A stretch of 64,000 bases of DNA from Pseudomonas frederiksbergensis (lineage in GTDB: Bacteria; Pseudomonadota; Gammaproteobacteria; Pseudomonadales; Pseudomonadaceae), in contig NZ_CP018319.1 in NCBI RefSeq assembly GCF_001952935.1, forward strand, positions 5,228,001 to 5,292,000. The letters run 5' to 3'. This document shows, piece by piece, positions 47,720 through 56,276 of this stretch. A program made the translations under genes and the position numbers. The notes beneath the pieces were generated by a model. That model was not told where the DNA came from. It saw only the letters and a program-made list of their open reading frames with translations, and made no database searches. Positions within the stretch are counted from its first letter, which is position 1. The number at the start of each line of letters is the position of its first letter.

Positions 47720-47742
47720 CGTATACGTTTGTATCGTATGCG
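47720..47742. promoter_or_regulatory. Candidate OhrR element before ohr copy 2
   Basis: CGTATACG at 47720-47727 and CGTATGCG at 47735-47742 are 15 bp apart from start to start, as before copy 1, and lie 41 bases upstream of the start. The first half is also the core of the lhp palindrome at 53487 and 59587, so control of the divergent reductase gene by the lhp regulator is an alternative. Confidence 0.5.
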
Positions 47743-47914
47743 ATTGAAATAATACTCGCGCAGAGCTCAATCAGTGTCAAGGGGCGGTGGCAGGTCCAGC
47801 CGACGAATGGCTTGTTGGCGGGATATGCCGAATTCGTCGTCGACCGGGCCTAAAGCGATCAAGCCGTGGCGTCTGGAATGGGTCAGTCTGAACGGTCTGT
47901 CCAAGGAGTTGACG

Positions 47915-48922
47915 ATGAAACGACTGTCCCTGGCCGAAGCTCACGAGCTGGCCGAATCGATCTTGCTGCACAACGGTTTCAACCTTGCCCACGCTCAGGC
48001 GGTGGCCGCCACGGTGATGGCCGGCGAGCGCGATGGCTGCGCCTCCCATGGTTTGTATCGGGTATTGGGGTGCGTGAATTCGCTCAGGGCCGGCAAGGTG
48101 GCGGCCGATGCCGAGCCACGGGTGATCGATCAGGCCCCGTCGATCGTGCGGGTCGATGCGGCGGGCGGTTTCTCCCAGTTGGCGTTTCAGGCGGGTCTGC
48201 CATTGCTGCAGGAGAAAACCCGGGCAAACGGGATTGCAGCGCTGGCGATCAATCGCTGTGTGCATTTTTCTGCCTTGTGGGTCGAGATCGAACAGCTCAC
48301 TGCTGCCGGCCTGGTGGCGCTGGCGTGTAATCCCAGCCATGCCTGGGTCGCGCCGGCAGGGGGCAGTCAGCCGGTGTTCGGCACTAATCCCATTGCGTTT
48401 GGCTGGCCGCGTTCGGGCAAGGATCCGTTTGTGTTCGACTTCGCCACCAGTGCGATTGCCCGTGGCGAAATCGAGTTGCATCGGCGTGCCGGAAAAGCGA
48501 TTCCTGAAGGCTGGGGTGTCGATGCAGACGGACAGCCGAGTACTGATGCGAACGTAGTACTCGATGCCGGGGCGATGCTGACGTTCGGCGGGCACAAGGG
48601 CTCGGCGTTGGCTGCCATGGTGGAGTTGATCGCCGGGCCGTTGATTGGTGACCTGACCAGTGCCGAATCGTTGGCGTACGACGCGGGCAGCAAGTCGTCG
48701 CCGTACCACGGCGAGCTGATCATCGCCCTCGATCCGCGACGCTTTCTCGGCGAGGCCACCGAGCAGCATCTGGCCCGCGCCGAAGTGATGTTCCAGAGCA
48801 TACAAGGGCAGGGCGCGCGCTTGCCGTCGCAACGGCGTTACGAGGCGAGAGCGCGCAGCCTGGTGGAGGGCGTGCAGATTCCCCAAGCCTTGTACAACGA
48901 CCTGACGGCACTGCTGGATTGA
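47915..48922 (+). CDS. lhpD: Pyrroline-2-carboxylate reductase (Ldh2 family), LhpD-like
   Basis: A 335-residue NAD(P)H enzyme of the malate/L-lactate dehydrogenase (Ldh2/YlbC) family. In hydroxyproline clusters this family reduces delta-1-pyrroline-2-carboxylate, the product of 3-hydroxyproline dehydration, to L-proline (LhpD); DpkA does the same for piperideine-2-carboxylate. Family marks are ERDGCASHGLYRV, RCVHFSALW (catalytic His), FGTNPIAFGWP and FDFATSAIARGEIELH. AAGGAG sits 6 bases before the ATG at 47915. It is the only plus-strand gene of the cluster. Assignment rests on the neighbourhood and could also be DpkA. Confidence 0.82.
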   Translation: MKRLSLAEAHELAESILLHNGFNLAHAQAVAATVMAGERDGCASHGLYRVLGCVNSLRAGKVAADAEPRVIDQAPSIVRVDAAGGFSQLAFQAGLPLLQEKTRANGIAALAINRCVHFSALWVEIEQLTAAGLVALACNPSHAWVAPAGGSQPVFGTNPIAFGWPRSGKDPFVFDFATSAIARGEIELHRRAGKAIPEGWGVDADGQPSTDANVVLDAGAMLTFGGHKGSALAAMVELIAGPLIGDLTSAESLAYDAGSKSSPYHGELIIALDPRRFLGEATEQHLARAEVMFQSIQGQGARLPSQRRYEARARSLVEGVQIPQALYNDLTALLD

Positions 48923-49246
48923 AGAAACGGAGGGCAACTAATCCCCCTGTGGGAGTTGTAGTGCCACAACAATCAAGGACCGCCGCAGGTCAAACTGTGG
49001 GTGCGAGCCTGCTCGCGATGACGGCGGCACATTCAGCGCAGCGGCCAGCGGACCCACCGCTATCGCGAGCAGGCTCACTCCCACAGGGGATTGGCAGTGC
49101 CACAAAAATCCAAGACACCGCAGATCAAAATGTGGGAGCGGGCTTGCTCGCGAAGGCGTCGGCACATTCAGCACAGCGGCCAGCGGACCCACCGCTATCG
49201 CGAGCAGGCCCGCTCCCACAGGAGGTCGCTGTTCGATTGAGTGGTT
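48923..49246. repeat. Two tandem REPIN hairpins between lhpD and the dehydrogenase
   Basis: This 324-base convergent gap contains two 90-bp REP doublets: 48996-49085 (left arm GTGGGTGCGAGCCTGCTCGC) and 49131-49220 (left arm GTGGGAGCGGGCTTGCTCGC), each ending in the inverse arm. Their inner parts are almost the same, so the unit was copied in tandem. A lone half-arm lies near 48950. The gap holds no gene. Confidence 0.88.
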
Positions 49247-50827
49247 TTACAGCGGTTCGCGGTGGCTGTTGCCATCGACCAGACGGGCAATGCCCAGCGG
49301 ATTGGCGTTTTTCAGCGCGTCGGGCAAGAGCGCATCCGGGCAATTCTGGTAGCACACCGGACGCAGGAAACGCTCGATGGCCAGGCTGCCGACCGAGGTG
49401 CCACGAGTATCAGAGGTGGCCGGGTAGGGCCCGCCGTGCACCATCGCATCGCAGACTTCGACGCCGGTCGGGTAGCCGTTGAACAGTACCCGGCCGACTT
49501 TCTGTTCAAGCAAGGGCAGCAGGTCGCCATGGGTTTGCAAGTCACCGGCTTCGGCAATCAGAGTGGCCGTGAGTTGGCCGTGAAAACTTTGCAATGCCCG
49601 TTGCAGTTCGGTCTTGTCGGCCACTTCCACCAACACGGTAGTCGGCCCGAAAACTTCTTCCTGCAACAGCGGGTCGCCATTGAGCAACAGGCTGACGTCG
49701 GCCTTGAACAGCTGCGGCTGGGCCTGCTTGCCCTGTTGTTCGCGGCCGGCGAGGTGGCTGATGTGCGGATGCGCGTGCAGCGCCTGCACACCCTTGGCAT
49801 AGCTGGATAACGTGCCGGCATTGAGCATGGTTTGCCCCGGCTGGTCGGCCATTACCGCACTGAGTGATTGAATAAATGCGCTGAATTCAGGGGAGCGAAT
49901 GCCGATTACCAATCCGGGGTTGGTGCAGAACTGCCCGCAACCGAGCACCACTGACGCGGCGAGTTCACTGGCGATTTTTTCGCCCCTCAGTCGCACGGCT
50001 TCGGGCAGCACCAGCACCGGATTGATGCTGCTCATTTCGGCGAACACCGGAATCGGCTGAGGCCGTGCGGCGGCCATGTCGCAGAGGGCGCGTCCACCCT
50101 TGAGTGAACCGGTAAAACCCACTGCCTGGATCGCCGGATGCTTGACCAACGCTTCGCCGACACCCGCGCCGTAGATCATGTTGAACACCCCCTTGGGCAT
50201 GCCGGTTTGCTCGGCGGCGCGCAGGATCGCATTGGCCACCAGTTCGGCAGTCGCCATATGCCCACTGTGAGCCTTGAACACCACCGGGCAACCGGCAGCC
50301 AGGGCGGCAGCGGTGTCGCCACCGGCGGTGGAGAACGCCAACGGGAAATTGCTCGCACCGAACACCGCGACCGGGCCAACGCCGATCCGGTACTGCCGCA
50401 AATCCACACGTGGCAGCGGCTGACGATCGGGCAAGGCGCGGTCGATGCGCGCGCCATAGAAATCGCCACGGCGCAGGACCTGAGCGAACAAGCGCATCTG
50501 ACCGCTGGTGCGGCCGCGCTCACCCTGAATGCGCCCGGTCGGCAGCGCCGTCTCGCGGGTGACGAGGGCAACGAACTCATCGTCCAGCGCATCCAGTTGC
50601 GCGGCGATAGCCTCGAGGAATTCTGCGCGGCGGCTCGCCGGCAAATTGCGAAAGGCCGGGTAGGCTGCCGCCGCGGCCTGGGCAGCGGCGTCCACTTCCT
50701 CAACGGTGGCTTGCGTGAACGAGTAGGGCAGCGCTTCACCGGTGCAGGCGTCATGGCTTTGCACGGTGATGTTGCCGACGGCACTGCGTGCGCCGCCGAT
50801 GTAGTTGTGGCCGATGATATGGGGCAT
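49247..50827 (-). CDS. Alpha-ketoglutarate semialdehyde dehydrogenase
   Basis: A 526-residue aldehyde dehydrogenase of the 2,5-dioxovalerate (KGSADH type III) family. It oxidises the semialdehyde made by the deaminase to 2-oxoglutarate, the final step of hydroxyproline breakdown. FGASNFPLAFSTAGGDTAAALAAGCPVVFKAHSGH marks the NADP-binding part. EMSSINPVLVLPEA holds the base Glu, and GCGQFCTNPG the catalytic Cys. AGGAG precedes the ATG. It ends the minus-strand lhp series. The same enzyme class also serves sugar-acid pathways; context favours hydroxyproline. Confidence 0.87.
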   Translation of the reverse strand: MPHIIGHNYIGGARSAVGNITVQSHDACTGEALPYSFTQATVEEVDAAAQAAAAAYPAFRNLPASRRAEFLEAIAAQLDALDDEFVALVTRETALPTGRIQGERGRTSGQMRLFAQVLRRGDFYGARIDRALPDRQPLPRVDLRQYRIGVGPVAVFGASNFPLAFSTAGGDTAAALAAGCPVVFKAHSGHMATAELVANAILRAAEQTGMPKGVFNMIYGAGVGEALVKHPAIQAVGFTGSLKGGRALCDMAAARPQPIPVFAEMSSINPVLVLPEAVRLRGEKIASELAASVVLGCGQFCTNPGLVIGIRSPEFSAFIQSLSAVMADQPGQTMLNAGTLSSYAKGVQALHAHPHISHLAGREQQGKQAQPQLFKADVSLLLNGDPLLQEEVFGPTTVLVEVADKTELQRALQSFHGQLTATLIAEAGDLQTHGDLLPLLEQKVGRVLFNGYPTGVEVCDAMVHGGPYPATSDTRGTSVGSLAIERFLRPVCYQNCPDALLPDALKNANPLGIARLVDGNSHREPL

Positions 50828-50900
50828 GGAAAACTCCTGTCGAAAAGGGGCAGGCTTAATGATTGCCAGTTAACAGAGATCGATAGTCGGACGGTTATTT

Positions 50901-51028
50901 GTGGCGAGGGAGCTTGCTCCCGCTCGAGTGCGCAGCAGTCGTAAACCTACACATAGGTGTGCCTGGAAAACCGGGTCGCAGGTTTTAGGGACGCTTCGCG
51001 CCCCAGCGGGAGCAAGCTCCCTCGCCAC
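50901..51028. repeat. REPIN, GTGGCGAGGGAGC type
   Basis: GTGGCGAGGGAGCTTGCTCC begins at 50901 and its inverse ends at 51028, making a large stem-loop between the dehydrogenase and the MFS gene. It is a different REP family from that at 48996-49220. Confidence 0.85.
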
Positions 51029-51073
51029 AGGTACGGTGCCCGCCTCATCGTTCTTAACTGACAGGTATGAAAC

Positions 51074-52471
51074 TCAAGCCAGAGAATCACCCCGACGAGC
51101 GGTGGCCGGTTCGGCGGTGCCCAAGGCCGCGATCCGCGCCGCGGATTCGCTATCCACCAGGTGCAGCGACTTGCCCCGGGTTTCCCGGGTCAGGCCGACG
51201 GCGACAATAGAGATCAGCGCGGCGCCGACCAGGTACCAGGCGATCGGTGTCGAGCTGTGGTACTTGTTGAGCAGGGTGAGGGCAATCAGCGGCGCCAACG
51301 AGCCGGCGAAGATCGGTGCCACCTGGTAGCACAGGGACAACGCGGTGTAGCGCACGTGGGTCGGGAACATTTCAGCCATCAGCGCCGAGTAGGGCGCGTA
51401 GGTCATCGACTCGATCGCCAGGCCCAGGGTGATTGCCCCGATGATCATCCAGTTGTTGCCGGTGTCCATCATCGGGAAGCCGATGAAGCCCCAGAACGCG
51501 GTGAGGATTGCACCCGTCAGGTACACCGGTTTGCGTCCGACCAGGTCGGACAGATAACCCATCAGCGGGATCATGAAGAAATGCAGCAGGTGCGCGCCGA
51601 ACATCAGAAACAGAATCTCTGAAGTGTCCTTATGCACCACCAGTTTCAGGTAGGTAATCGAGAAGGTCACGACGGTGTAGTAAAGGATGTTCTCGGCAAA
51701 CCGCGCGCCGATGCCGACCAGCACCGCCCGCCAGTGATGACGCAGGACTTCGACCACGCCCAATTGCTGTTGCTTGTTTTGCGCCTGACGGGCCTGGGCC
51801 TCCTTGAAGATCGGCGCGTCATCGACGCTGGTGCGAATCCAGTAGCCGATCAGCACCACCACCGCCGAAAACCAGAACGCTATACGCCAGCCCCATGAGA
51901 GGAATTGCTCCTCCGACAGGTTCGACGACAACAGCAGCAACGCAACGGTCGCCACCAGGTTACCGGCCGGAACTCCGGCTTGCGGCCAACTGGCCCAGAA
52001 GCCACGGCGATTGTCCGGGCAGTGTTCGGACACCAGCAGAATCGCACCGCCCCATTCGCCACCGAAGGCGAAACCCTGGATCAGTCGCAGCAGCACCAGT
52101 AACACGGGCGCGGCGTAGCCGATCTGGTCGAAACCGGGCAGGCAACCCATCAGGAACGTGGTGATGCCGACCACTACAAGGCTCAGTTGCAACAGGCGCT
52201 TTCGGCCGAATTTGTCACCGTAATGACCGAACACCAAACCACCCAATGGCCGGGCGAGGAAGCCGACCGCGTACAGGGCGAAGGCAGCGAGGATGCCATC
52301 GATCGGGCTGTCGGTCTGACGGAAGAACAACTGGCCGAAGACCAGTGCCGAGGCGGTGCCGTAGAGAAAAAATTCATACCATTCGGCGACGGTACCGGCC
52401 ATGGCGGCGGCCACGACACGCTTGAGTCCCGAAGGTGTGGTTGCGCGGGCGGTGCTGTGAGGAGTGGGCAT
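51074..52471 (-). CDS. MHS-type MFS carrier in the hydroxyproline cluster
   Basis: A 465-residue 12-helix proton symporter of the metabolite:H+ (MHS) branch (ProP/ShiA/PcaT-like). The pattern [25 protein letters not shown], then [28 protein letters not shown] and [13 protein letters not shown] is characteristic. Its place between the deaminase and the semialdehyde dehydrogenase suggests import of hydroxyproline or a relative, next to the ABC importer. The start at 52471 has AGGAAACG upstream. Substrate is inferred from the neighbours only. Confidence 0.85.
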   Translation of the reverse strand: MPTPHSTARATTPSGLKRVVAAAMAGTVAEWYEFFLYGTASALVFGQLFFRQTDSPIDGILAAFALYAVGFLARPLGGLVFGHYGDKFGRKRLLQLSLVVVGITTFLMGCLPGFDQIGYAAPVLLVLLRLIQGFAFGGEWGGAILLVSEHCPDNRRGFWASWPQAGVPAGNLVATVALLLLSSNLSEEQFLSWGWRIAFWFSAVVVLIGYWIRTSVDDAPIFKEAQARQAQNKQQQLGVVEVLRHHWRAVLVGIGARFAENILYYTVVTFSITYLKLVVHKDTSEILFLMFGAHLLHFFMIPLMGYLSDLVGRKPVYLTGAILTAFWGFIGFPMMDTGNNWMIIGAITLGLAIESMTYAPYSALMAEMFPTHVRYTALSLCYQVAPIFAGSLAPLIALTLLNKYHSSTPIAWYLVGAALISIVAVGLTRETRGKSLHLVDSESAARIAALGTAEPATARRGDSLA

Positions 52472-52544
52472 TCGGACGTTTCCTGTAGAGGCGCAAAAAA
52501 CAGGCAGCCGGGTCGGCTCCGAAAGGGACCCGCCCGGCAATCAC

Positions 52545-53462
52545 TCAGAGACCGACGTCCGGCAGTTCCGGACGGTTGGCCAGGGCCTTGGCCATGATCT
52601 GCTCGACGAAAACCCGATCGGCTTCCGGCAGGGCCAGGCGTGGTGGGCGAGTCAGGGCGCTGCCGCGACCGGCGATGGCTTCGCACAGCTTGATGCACTG
52701 CACCAGGTCGGCACGGGCGTCGAGGTGCAGGATCGGCATCAGCCATTCGTAGATCGGCATGGCTTCGGCGAAGCGACCGGCTTTGGCCAGGCGGAAAATG
52801 GTTTCGCCTTCTTTCGGGAACACGTTGGACATGCCCGAGACCCAGCCTTCGGCCCCCACGGCGATGCTTTCCAGCACCACGTCATCAAGGCCGGCGAACA
52901 GCACAAAACGGTCGCCCACTTCATTGCGCACGTCGATGAAACGACGGGTGTCGCCGGAGGAATCCTTGAAGCACACCACGTTGTCGCAGTCGGCCAGGGA
53001 AATCAGGATGTCCGGGGTGACGTCGTTTTTGTAGATCGGCGGGTTGTTGTAAACCATCAGCGGTACGTCGGCATTTTTTGCCACGTAGCGGTAGTGCTCG
53101 GCAGTCTCGAACGGCTTGGAACCGTAGACCAGTGCCGGCATCAGCATGACCCCGTCGACGCCGACCCGGCGCACCGCATTGGCCACCTTGGCCGCTTGAA
53201 TGCTGGTGAATTCGGCCACACCGCAAATCACCGGCACGCGACCACGGGAAGCGTCGACCGCGACTTCGGTCACGGCGATTTTCTCTTCGGCGGTCAGCGA
53301 GGTGTTTTCCCCCACCGAACCGCACACCACCAGGCCCGACACACCGTCACGGATCACGTTGGAAATCACCTGATGGGTTTTTTCCAGGTTGATGGAGAAG
53401 TCGTCGTTGAATTGAGTGGTCACCGCGGGGAAGACGCCACTCCAGTTAATGCGCTTGCTCAT
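52545..53462 (-). CDS. lhpC: Pyrroline-4-hydroxy-2-carboxylate deaminase (DHDPS family)
   Basis: A 305-residue class I aldolase-like enzyme of the dihydrodipicolinate synthase/NAL family. In hydroxyproline pathways it deaminates and dehydrates delta-1-pyrroline-4-hydroxy-2-carboxylate to 2-oxoglutarate semialdehyde and ammonia. The Schiff-base Lys166 lies in VVCFKDSSGD and the Tyr138 in MVYNNPP, with GSVGENTSLTAEEK for substrate binding. I chose the start at 53462 (MSKRINW); GGAGGCAAC lies before it. The lhp palindrome lies 24 bases further upstream. A true dapA is unlikely given the neighbours. Confidence 0.87.
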   Translation of the reverse strand: MSKRINWSGVFPAVTTQFNDDFSINLEKTHQVISNVIRDGVSGLVVCGSVGENTSLTAEEKIAVTEVAVDASRGRVPVICGVAEFTSIQAAKVANAVRRVGVDGVMLMPALVYGSKPFETAEHYRYVAKNADVPLMVYNNPPIYKNDVTPDILISLADCDNVVCFKDSSGDTRRFIDVRNEVGDRFVLFAGLDDVVLESIAVGAEGWVSGMSNVFPKEGETIFRLAKAGRFAEAMPIYEWLMPILHLDARADLVQCIKLCEAIAGRGSALTRPPRLALPEADRVFVEQIMAKALANRPELPDVGL

Positions 53463-53486
53463 TGTTGCCTCCGGTTTGTTAATTGT

Positions 53487-53502
53487 ATTTCGTATACGAT
53501 AT
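53487..53502. promoter_or_regulatory. lhp palindrome ATTTCGTATACGATAT, upstream of lhpC
   Basis: The core TCGTATACGA is a perfect 10-bp palindrome and fits the FadR-type GntR consensus (GT-A-TAC-core). The same 16 bases occur at 59587-59602 before the binding-protein gene. It is 24 bases upstream of the lhpC start, so binding would block transcription. Confidence 0.7.
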
Positions 53503-53582
53503 TTCAAGTGAAAATATTCGGCTACTGCTTTTTTCAATCAATCAGGTTTTTTTGCTGGTGGGTAAATTCCACTGTGGAGCGA

Positions 53583-53727
53583 GAGCTTCTGTGGCGAGGG
53601 AGCTTGCTCCCGCTGGGTTGCGCAGCAGCCCCAATGCTGTAATCGCGGTTTGTCTGAAACAATCGGTACTCTGGTTTCACGACTGCTCCGCAGCCGAACG
53701 GGAGCAAGCTCCCTCGCCACAGAAGCT
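53583..53727. repeat. REPIN with extended flanking arms
   Basis: GTGGCGAGGGAGCTTGCTCC at 53591 and its inverse ending at 53720 form a hairpin; here the pairing extends on both sides (AGCTTCTGTGG against CCACAGAAGCT). It lies between the deaminase promoter and the upstream gene's stop. Confidence 0.85.
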
Positions 53728-53755
53728 GCCTCACCACAGAAGCTCCGTTTCTGCC

Positions 53756-54784
53756 TCAGGCCCCAGGCCAAGTGTCAGAGAGTCGATAGCCTTGTGGCCA
53801 CGGATCACTCGGATCGAGCAGCAATTGGTGAGTGCCAGTGATCCAGGCCCGGCCGGAAATGCACGGGTAGATCGCCGGGCGCCCGGCCACTTCGGTCAGC
53901 GAATCGATGCGGCAGTGAAACTCGGAACCGATGATCGAACGGCCGATAAAACGCTCGCCGACCTGCATCAAGCCCTTCGCCTGCAGCACCGCCATGCGCG
54001 CCGAGCAGCCGGTGCCGGTCGGCGAACGGTCGATCTTGCCGGGTTGAATCACCACCGCGTTGGCGCCGGTGGCGATGCCATTTTCATAGACGAGGGGCGC
54101 CGCGATCTGGCAGAAGGAAATGTGCGACCACTCGGGGTTCAGCGGATGGACGAAGCCCAATTGTTCGTTGGCCGCGCGGGTGATTTTCAGCCCGACCTCG
54201 ACCAGTTCGGCCGCCTCATCAGGACGAATGGAAAAGCCCAGGCGCTTGGCATCGGCGATCACAAAACTGTCGCCGCCGTACGCGGTGTCGACCTGCAATG
54301 AGCCGACGCCTTCAACTTCGATCCAGGCGTCGAGACGGTCAGCGAAGGAGGGCACGTTCTTGATTTCCACCCGTTCGACCTTGCCGTCACGGCAGTCGGC
54401 CACCGCTTCGATCAGCCCGCCCGGCGCTTCGAGCACCAGCCGGGTTTGCGGTTCGGTCATCGGCAGGATGCCGCTGTCGAGCAACACGGTGGCCACGCAC
54501 AGTGAGTTGGAACCGGACATCGGCGGCGTGTCGGCCGGTTCCATGATGATCCAGGCCATCTGTGCCCGAGGATCCTTGGCCGGCACCAGCAAGTTGACGT
54601 GGCGGAACACGCCACCGCGCGGCTCGTTGAGGACGAAGTTGCGCAGGGTCTGATCCTTGGCAATCCAGCGCGACTGTTCCCACACGGTGGCCCCGGGTGG
54701 CGGCGCGACGCCGCCGACGATCACATCGCCGACTTCGCCTTCGGCGTGGCAGCTAACTACATGGATGACTTTCGATGAGCGCAT
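53756..54784 (-). CDS. Proline-racemase-family trans-3-hydroxyproline dehydratase candidate
   Basis: A 342-residue protein of the proline racemase superfamily. Epimerases of the family use two cysteines. Here the first is Ser90 ([10 protein letters not shown], where MCGH is usual) and the second is Thr256 ([12 protein letters not shown], where SPCGTG is usual). A Thr at the second site is the mark of trans-3-hydroxy-L-proline dehydratase, which makes delta-1-pyrroline-2-carboxylate. The true epimerase with both Cys is present at 63211. So this gene most likely feeds the reductase at 47915. GGAGC precedes the ATG. Ser at the first site leaves some doubt. Confidence 0.8.
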   Translation of the reverse strand: MRSSKVIHVVSCHAEGEVGDVIVGGVAPPPGATVWEQSRWIAKDQTLRNFVLNEPRGGVFRHVNLLVPAKDPRAQMAWIIMEPADTPPMSGSNSLCVATVLLDSGILPMTEPQTRLVLEAPGGLIEAVADCRDGKVERVEIKNVPSFADRLDAWIEVEGVGSLQVDTAYGGDSFVIADAKRLGFSIRPDEAAELVEVGLKITRAANEQLGFVHPLNPEWSHISFCQIAAPLVYENGIATGANAVVIQPGKIDRSPTGTGCSARMAVLQAKGLMQVGERFIGRSIIGSEFHCRIDSLTEVAGRPAIYPCISGRAWITGTHQLLLDPSDPWPQGYRLSDTWPGA

Positions 54785-54817
54785 GGTTTGCTCCTTGTTT
54801 TGTCTGTTAGGGCCTCA

Positions 54818-54888
54818 TCGCGAGCAGGCTCACTCCCACAGGGTTTGGGGCTGTACATAGCCCAATGTGGGAGCGGGCTTGCTCGCGA
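54818..54888. repeat. Short REP doublet in opposite arrangement
   Basis: TCGCGAGCAGGCTCACTCCC at 54818 pairs with its inverse ending at 54888. The arms face opposite to those at 48996-49220, giving a tight 71-bp doublet between two lhp genes. Confidence 0.82.
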
Positions 54889-54900
54889 AGGGGCCATCGG

Positions 54901-55623
54901 TTATTTCACTGATTTCAAGAACGCCGCAGTTTCCGCATGCACCGGATTCCCAATCACCTGATCCGGCGAACCGATCTCATGCACCAGCCCATTGCGAAAG
55001 AACGCCACACGATCAGACACATCCCGGGCAAAGCGAATCTCATGCGTCACCAACACCATGGTCATACCGTCTTCGGCGAGCATGCGCATGGTGTCCAGCA
55101 CCTCGCCCACCAGTTGCGGGTCGAGGGCCGAAGTGGCTTCGTCGAACAGCATGTAGTCCGGCGACATCGCCAGGGCGCGGGCAATCGCCATGCGCTGTTG
55201 CTGACCACCGGAGAGCTTGCCGGGAAAGGCCTTGAGCTTGTCGCCCAGACCGACGTGTGTCAGTTGCTTGACCGCCAGTTCCTCGGCTTCGGCCTTGCTC
55301 TTGCCCAGCACTTTGCGCGGCGCCAGCATCACGTTTTCCAGCACGGTCAGGTGCGGGAAGGCGTTCCATTGCTGAAAGACAATGCCGATCTTCTGCCGCA
55401 GTCGGTTGAGGTCGGTGGCGCTGTGATGAACCTCGACACCGTCGACGCGGATGTTGCCTTTCTGGATCGGCTCCAGGCCGTTGATGCACATCAGCAAGGT
55501 CGACTTGCCCGACCCGGAGCCGCCGATGATCGACACCACCTCGCCCTTGTTCACCGTCAGGTTGACGCCCTTGACCACTTCGAGGTTGCCGAAGGATTTG
55601 TGTACGTTGTCGATCTCAATCAT
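54901..55623 (-). CDS. Polar amino-acid ABC transporter, ATPase
   Basis: A 240-residue ATPase of the GlnQ/HisP type. Walker A GGSGSGKST is at residues 34-42, the Q-loop is IVFQQWNAF, the signature LSGGQQQR and Walker B YMLFDEATSALDP are complete, and the switch His is in VLVTHEIRFA. It drives import by the two permeases upstream. Its start overlaps the permease stop by 8 bases. By neighbourhood, its cargo is hydroxyproline. Confidence 0.93.
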   Translation of the reverse strand: MIEIDNVHKSFGNLEVVKGVNLTVNKGEVVSIIGGSGSGKSTLLMCINGLEPIQKGNIRVDGVEVHHSATDLNRLRQKIGIVFQQWNAFPHLTVLENVMLAPRKVLGKSKAEAEELAVKQLTHVGLGDKLKAFPGKLSGGQQQRMAIARALAMSPDYMLFDEATSALDPQLVGEVLDTMRMLAEDGMTMVLVTHEIRFARDVSDRVAFFRNGLVHEIGSPDQVIGNPVHAETAAFLKSVK

Positions 55624-56266
55624 TTTCTTGCCACCTTCTTTCCAGACGAGCGCCGAGGCGAGCGACCACCAGGCTCATGACGTAGTAGATGAGGCCCGCG
55701 ATGCACAGCACCAGCAGCGGCTCCTGAATGCGGGTCACGATGGTTTGCGAGGCGCGCAGCAGTTCGACGATGCCGATCCACATCACCAACGCGGTGTCTT
55801 TCATCACGCTGAGCACCAGGTTCAGCCAGCCGGGAAACGCCACCCGCGTGGCCATCGGCAGGACGATCCAGCGCAGGTCCTGGAGGAAACTCAGGCCCAG
55901 GGAGCGACTGGCCCGGCGCACGGTGAACGGCACTGAAAGCACGCCGCTGCGCACGATCTCGGTGAAGTACGCGGCGGCATAGACCCCGAGCACAATGCAG
56001 CCGACGCTGAAGGCGCTGATGTTCAAGCCGACAATACTTTTCAGCGAGTTGAACAACACAAACTGGATCAGCAACGGCACGCTGCGAAACACGTCCAGCA
56101 CCCACGCCAGCGGCAGGCTGGCGCGTGGCAACAGCGCCCGCAGCAAGCCGAACAGCAACCCGGCGAAGGAGCCGAGGATGATCGACCAGAACGTGAGTTT
56201 CAGAGTGACCCAGGCACCATCCAGCAAGAACAACAGGTCATTCCAGGAAAAACTGGTGGTCAACAT
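55616..56266 (-). CDS. Polar amino-acid ABC transporter, permease 2
   Basis: A 216-residue HisM/GlnP-type permease with about five membrane helices. The cytoplasmic EAA-like loop reads AYAAAYFTEIVRSGVLSVPFTVRRASRSLGLSFLQDLRWIVLPMA (given here only as position: about residues 95-140). GGAGG lies 5 bases before the ATG at 56266; a GTG two codons upstream is less likely. It pairs with the permease at 56277. Confidence 0.9.
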   Translation of the reverse strand: MLTTSFSWNDLLFLLDGAWVTLKLTFWSIILGSFAGLLFGLLRALLPRASLPLAWVLDVFRSVPLLIQFVLFNSLKSIVGLNISAFSVGCIVLGVYAAAYFTEIVRSGVLSVPFTVRRASRSLGLSFLQDLRWIVLPMATRVAFPGWLNLVLSVMKDTALVMWIGIVELLRASQTIVTRIQEPLLVLCIAGLIYYVMSLVVARLGARLERRWQEND

Positions 56267-56276
56267 GCTCACCTCC

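Noticed and set aside
47777-48937. 386-codon minus-strand frame opposite lhpD
   Set aside because: Antisense shadow; the plus-strand product matches the Ldh2 family along its whole length with a good ribosome-binding site.
48996-49220. CRISPR-like array because of two repeated 90-bp units
   Set aside because: Only two units, each a self-complementary REP doublet, with no spacer pattern and no cas genes.
52545-53462. dapA (lysine biosynthesis)
   Set aside because: Same fold, but the neighbours are all hydroxyproline genes and an lhp-type operator lies upstream; deaminase is the better call.
52464-53642. 392-codon plus-strand frame opposite the deaminase
   Set aside because: Antisense shadow crossing the REP repeat; the minus-strand gene has intact catalytic Lys and Tyr.
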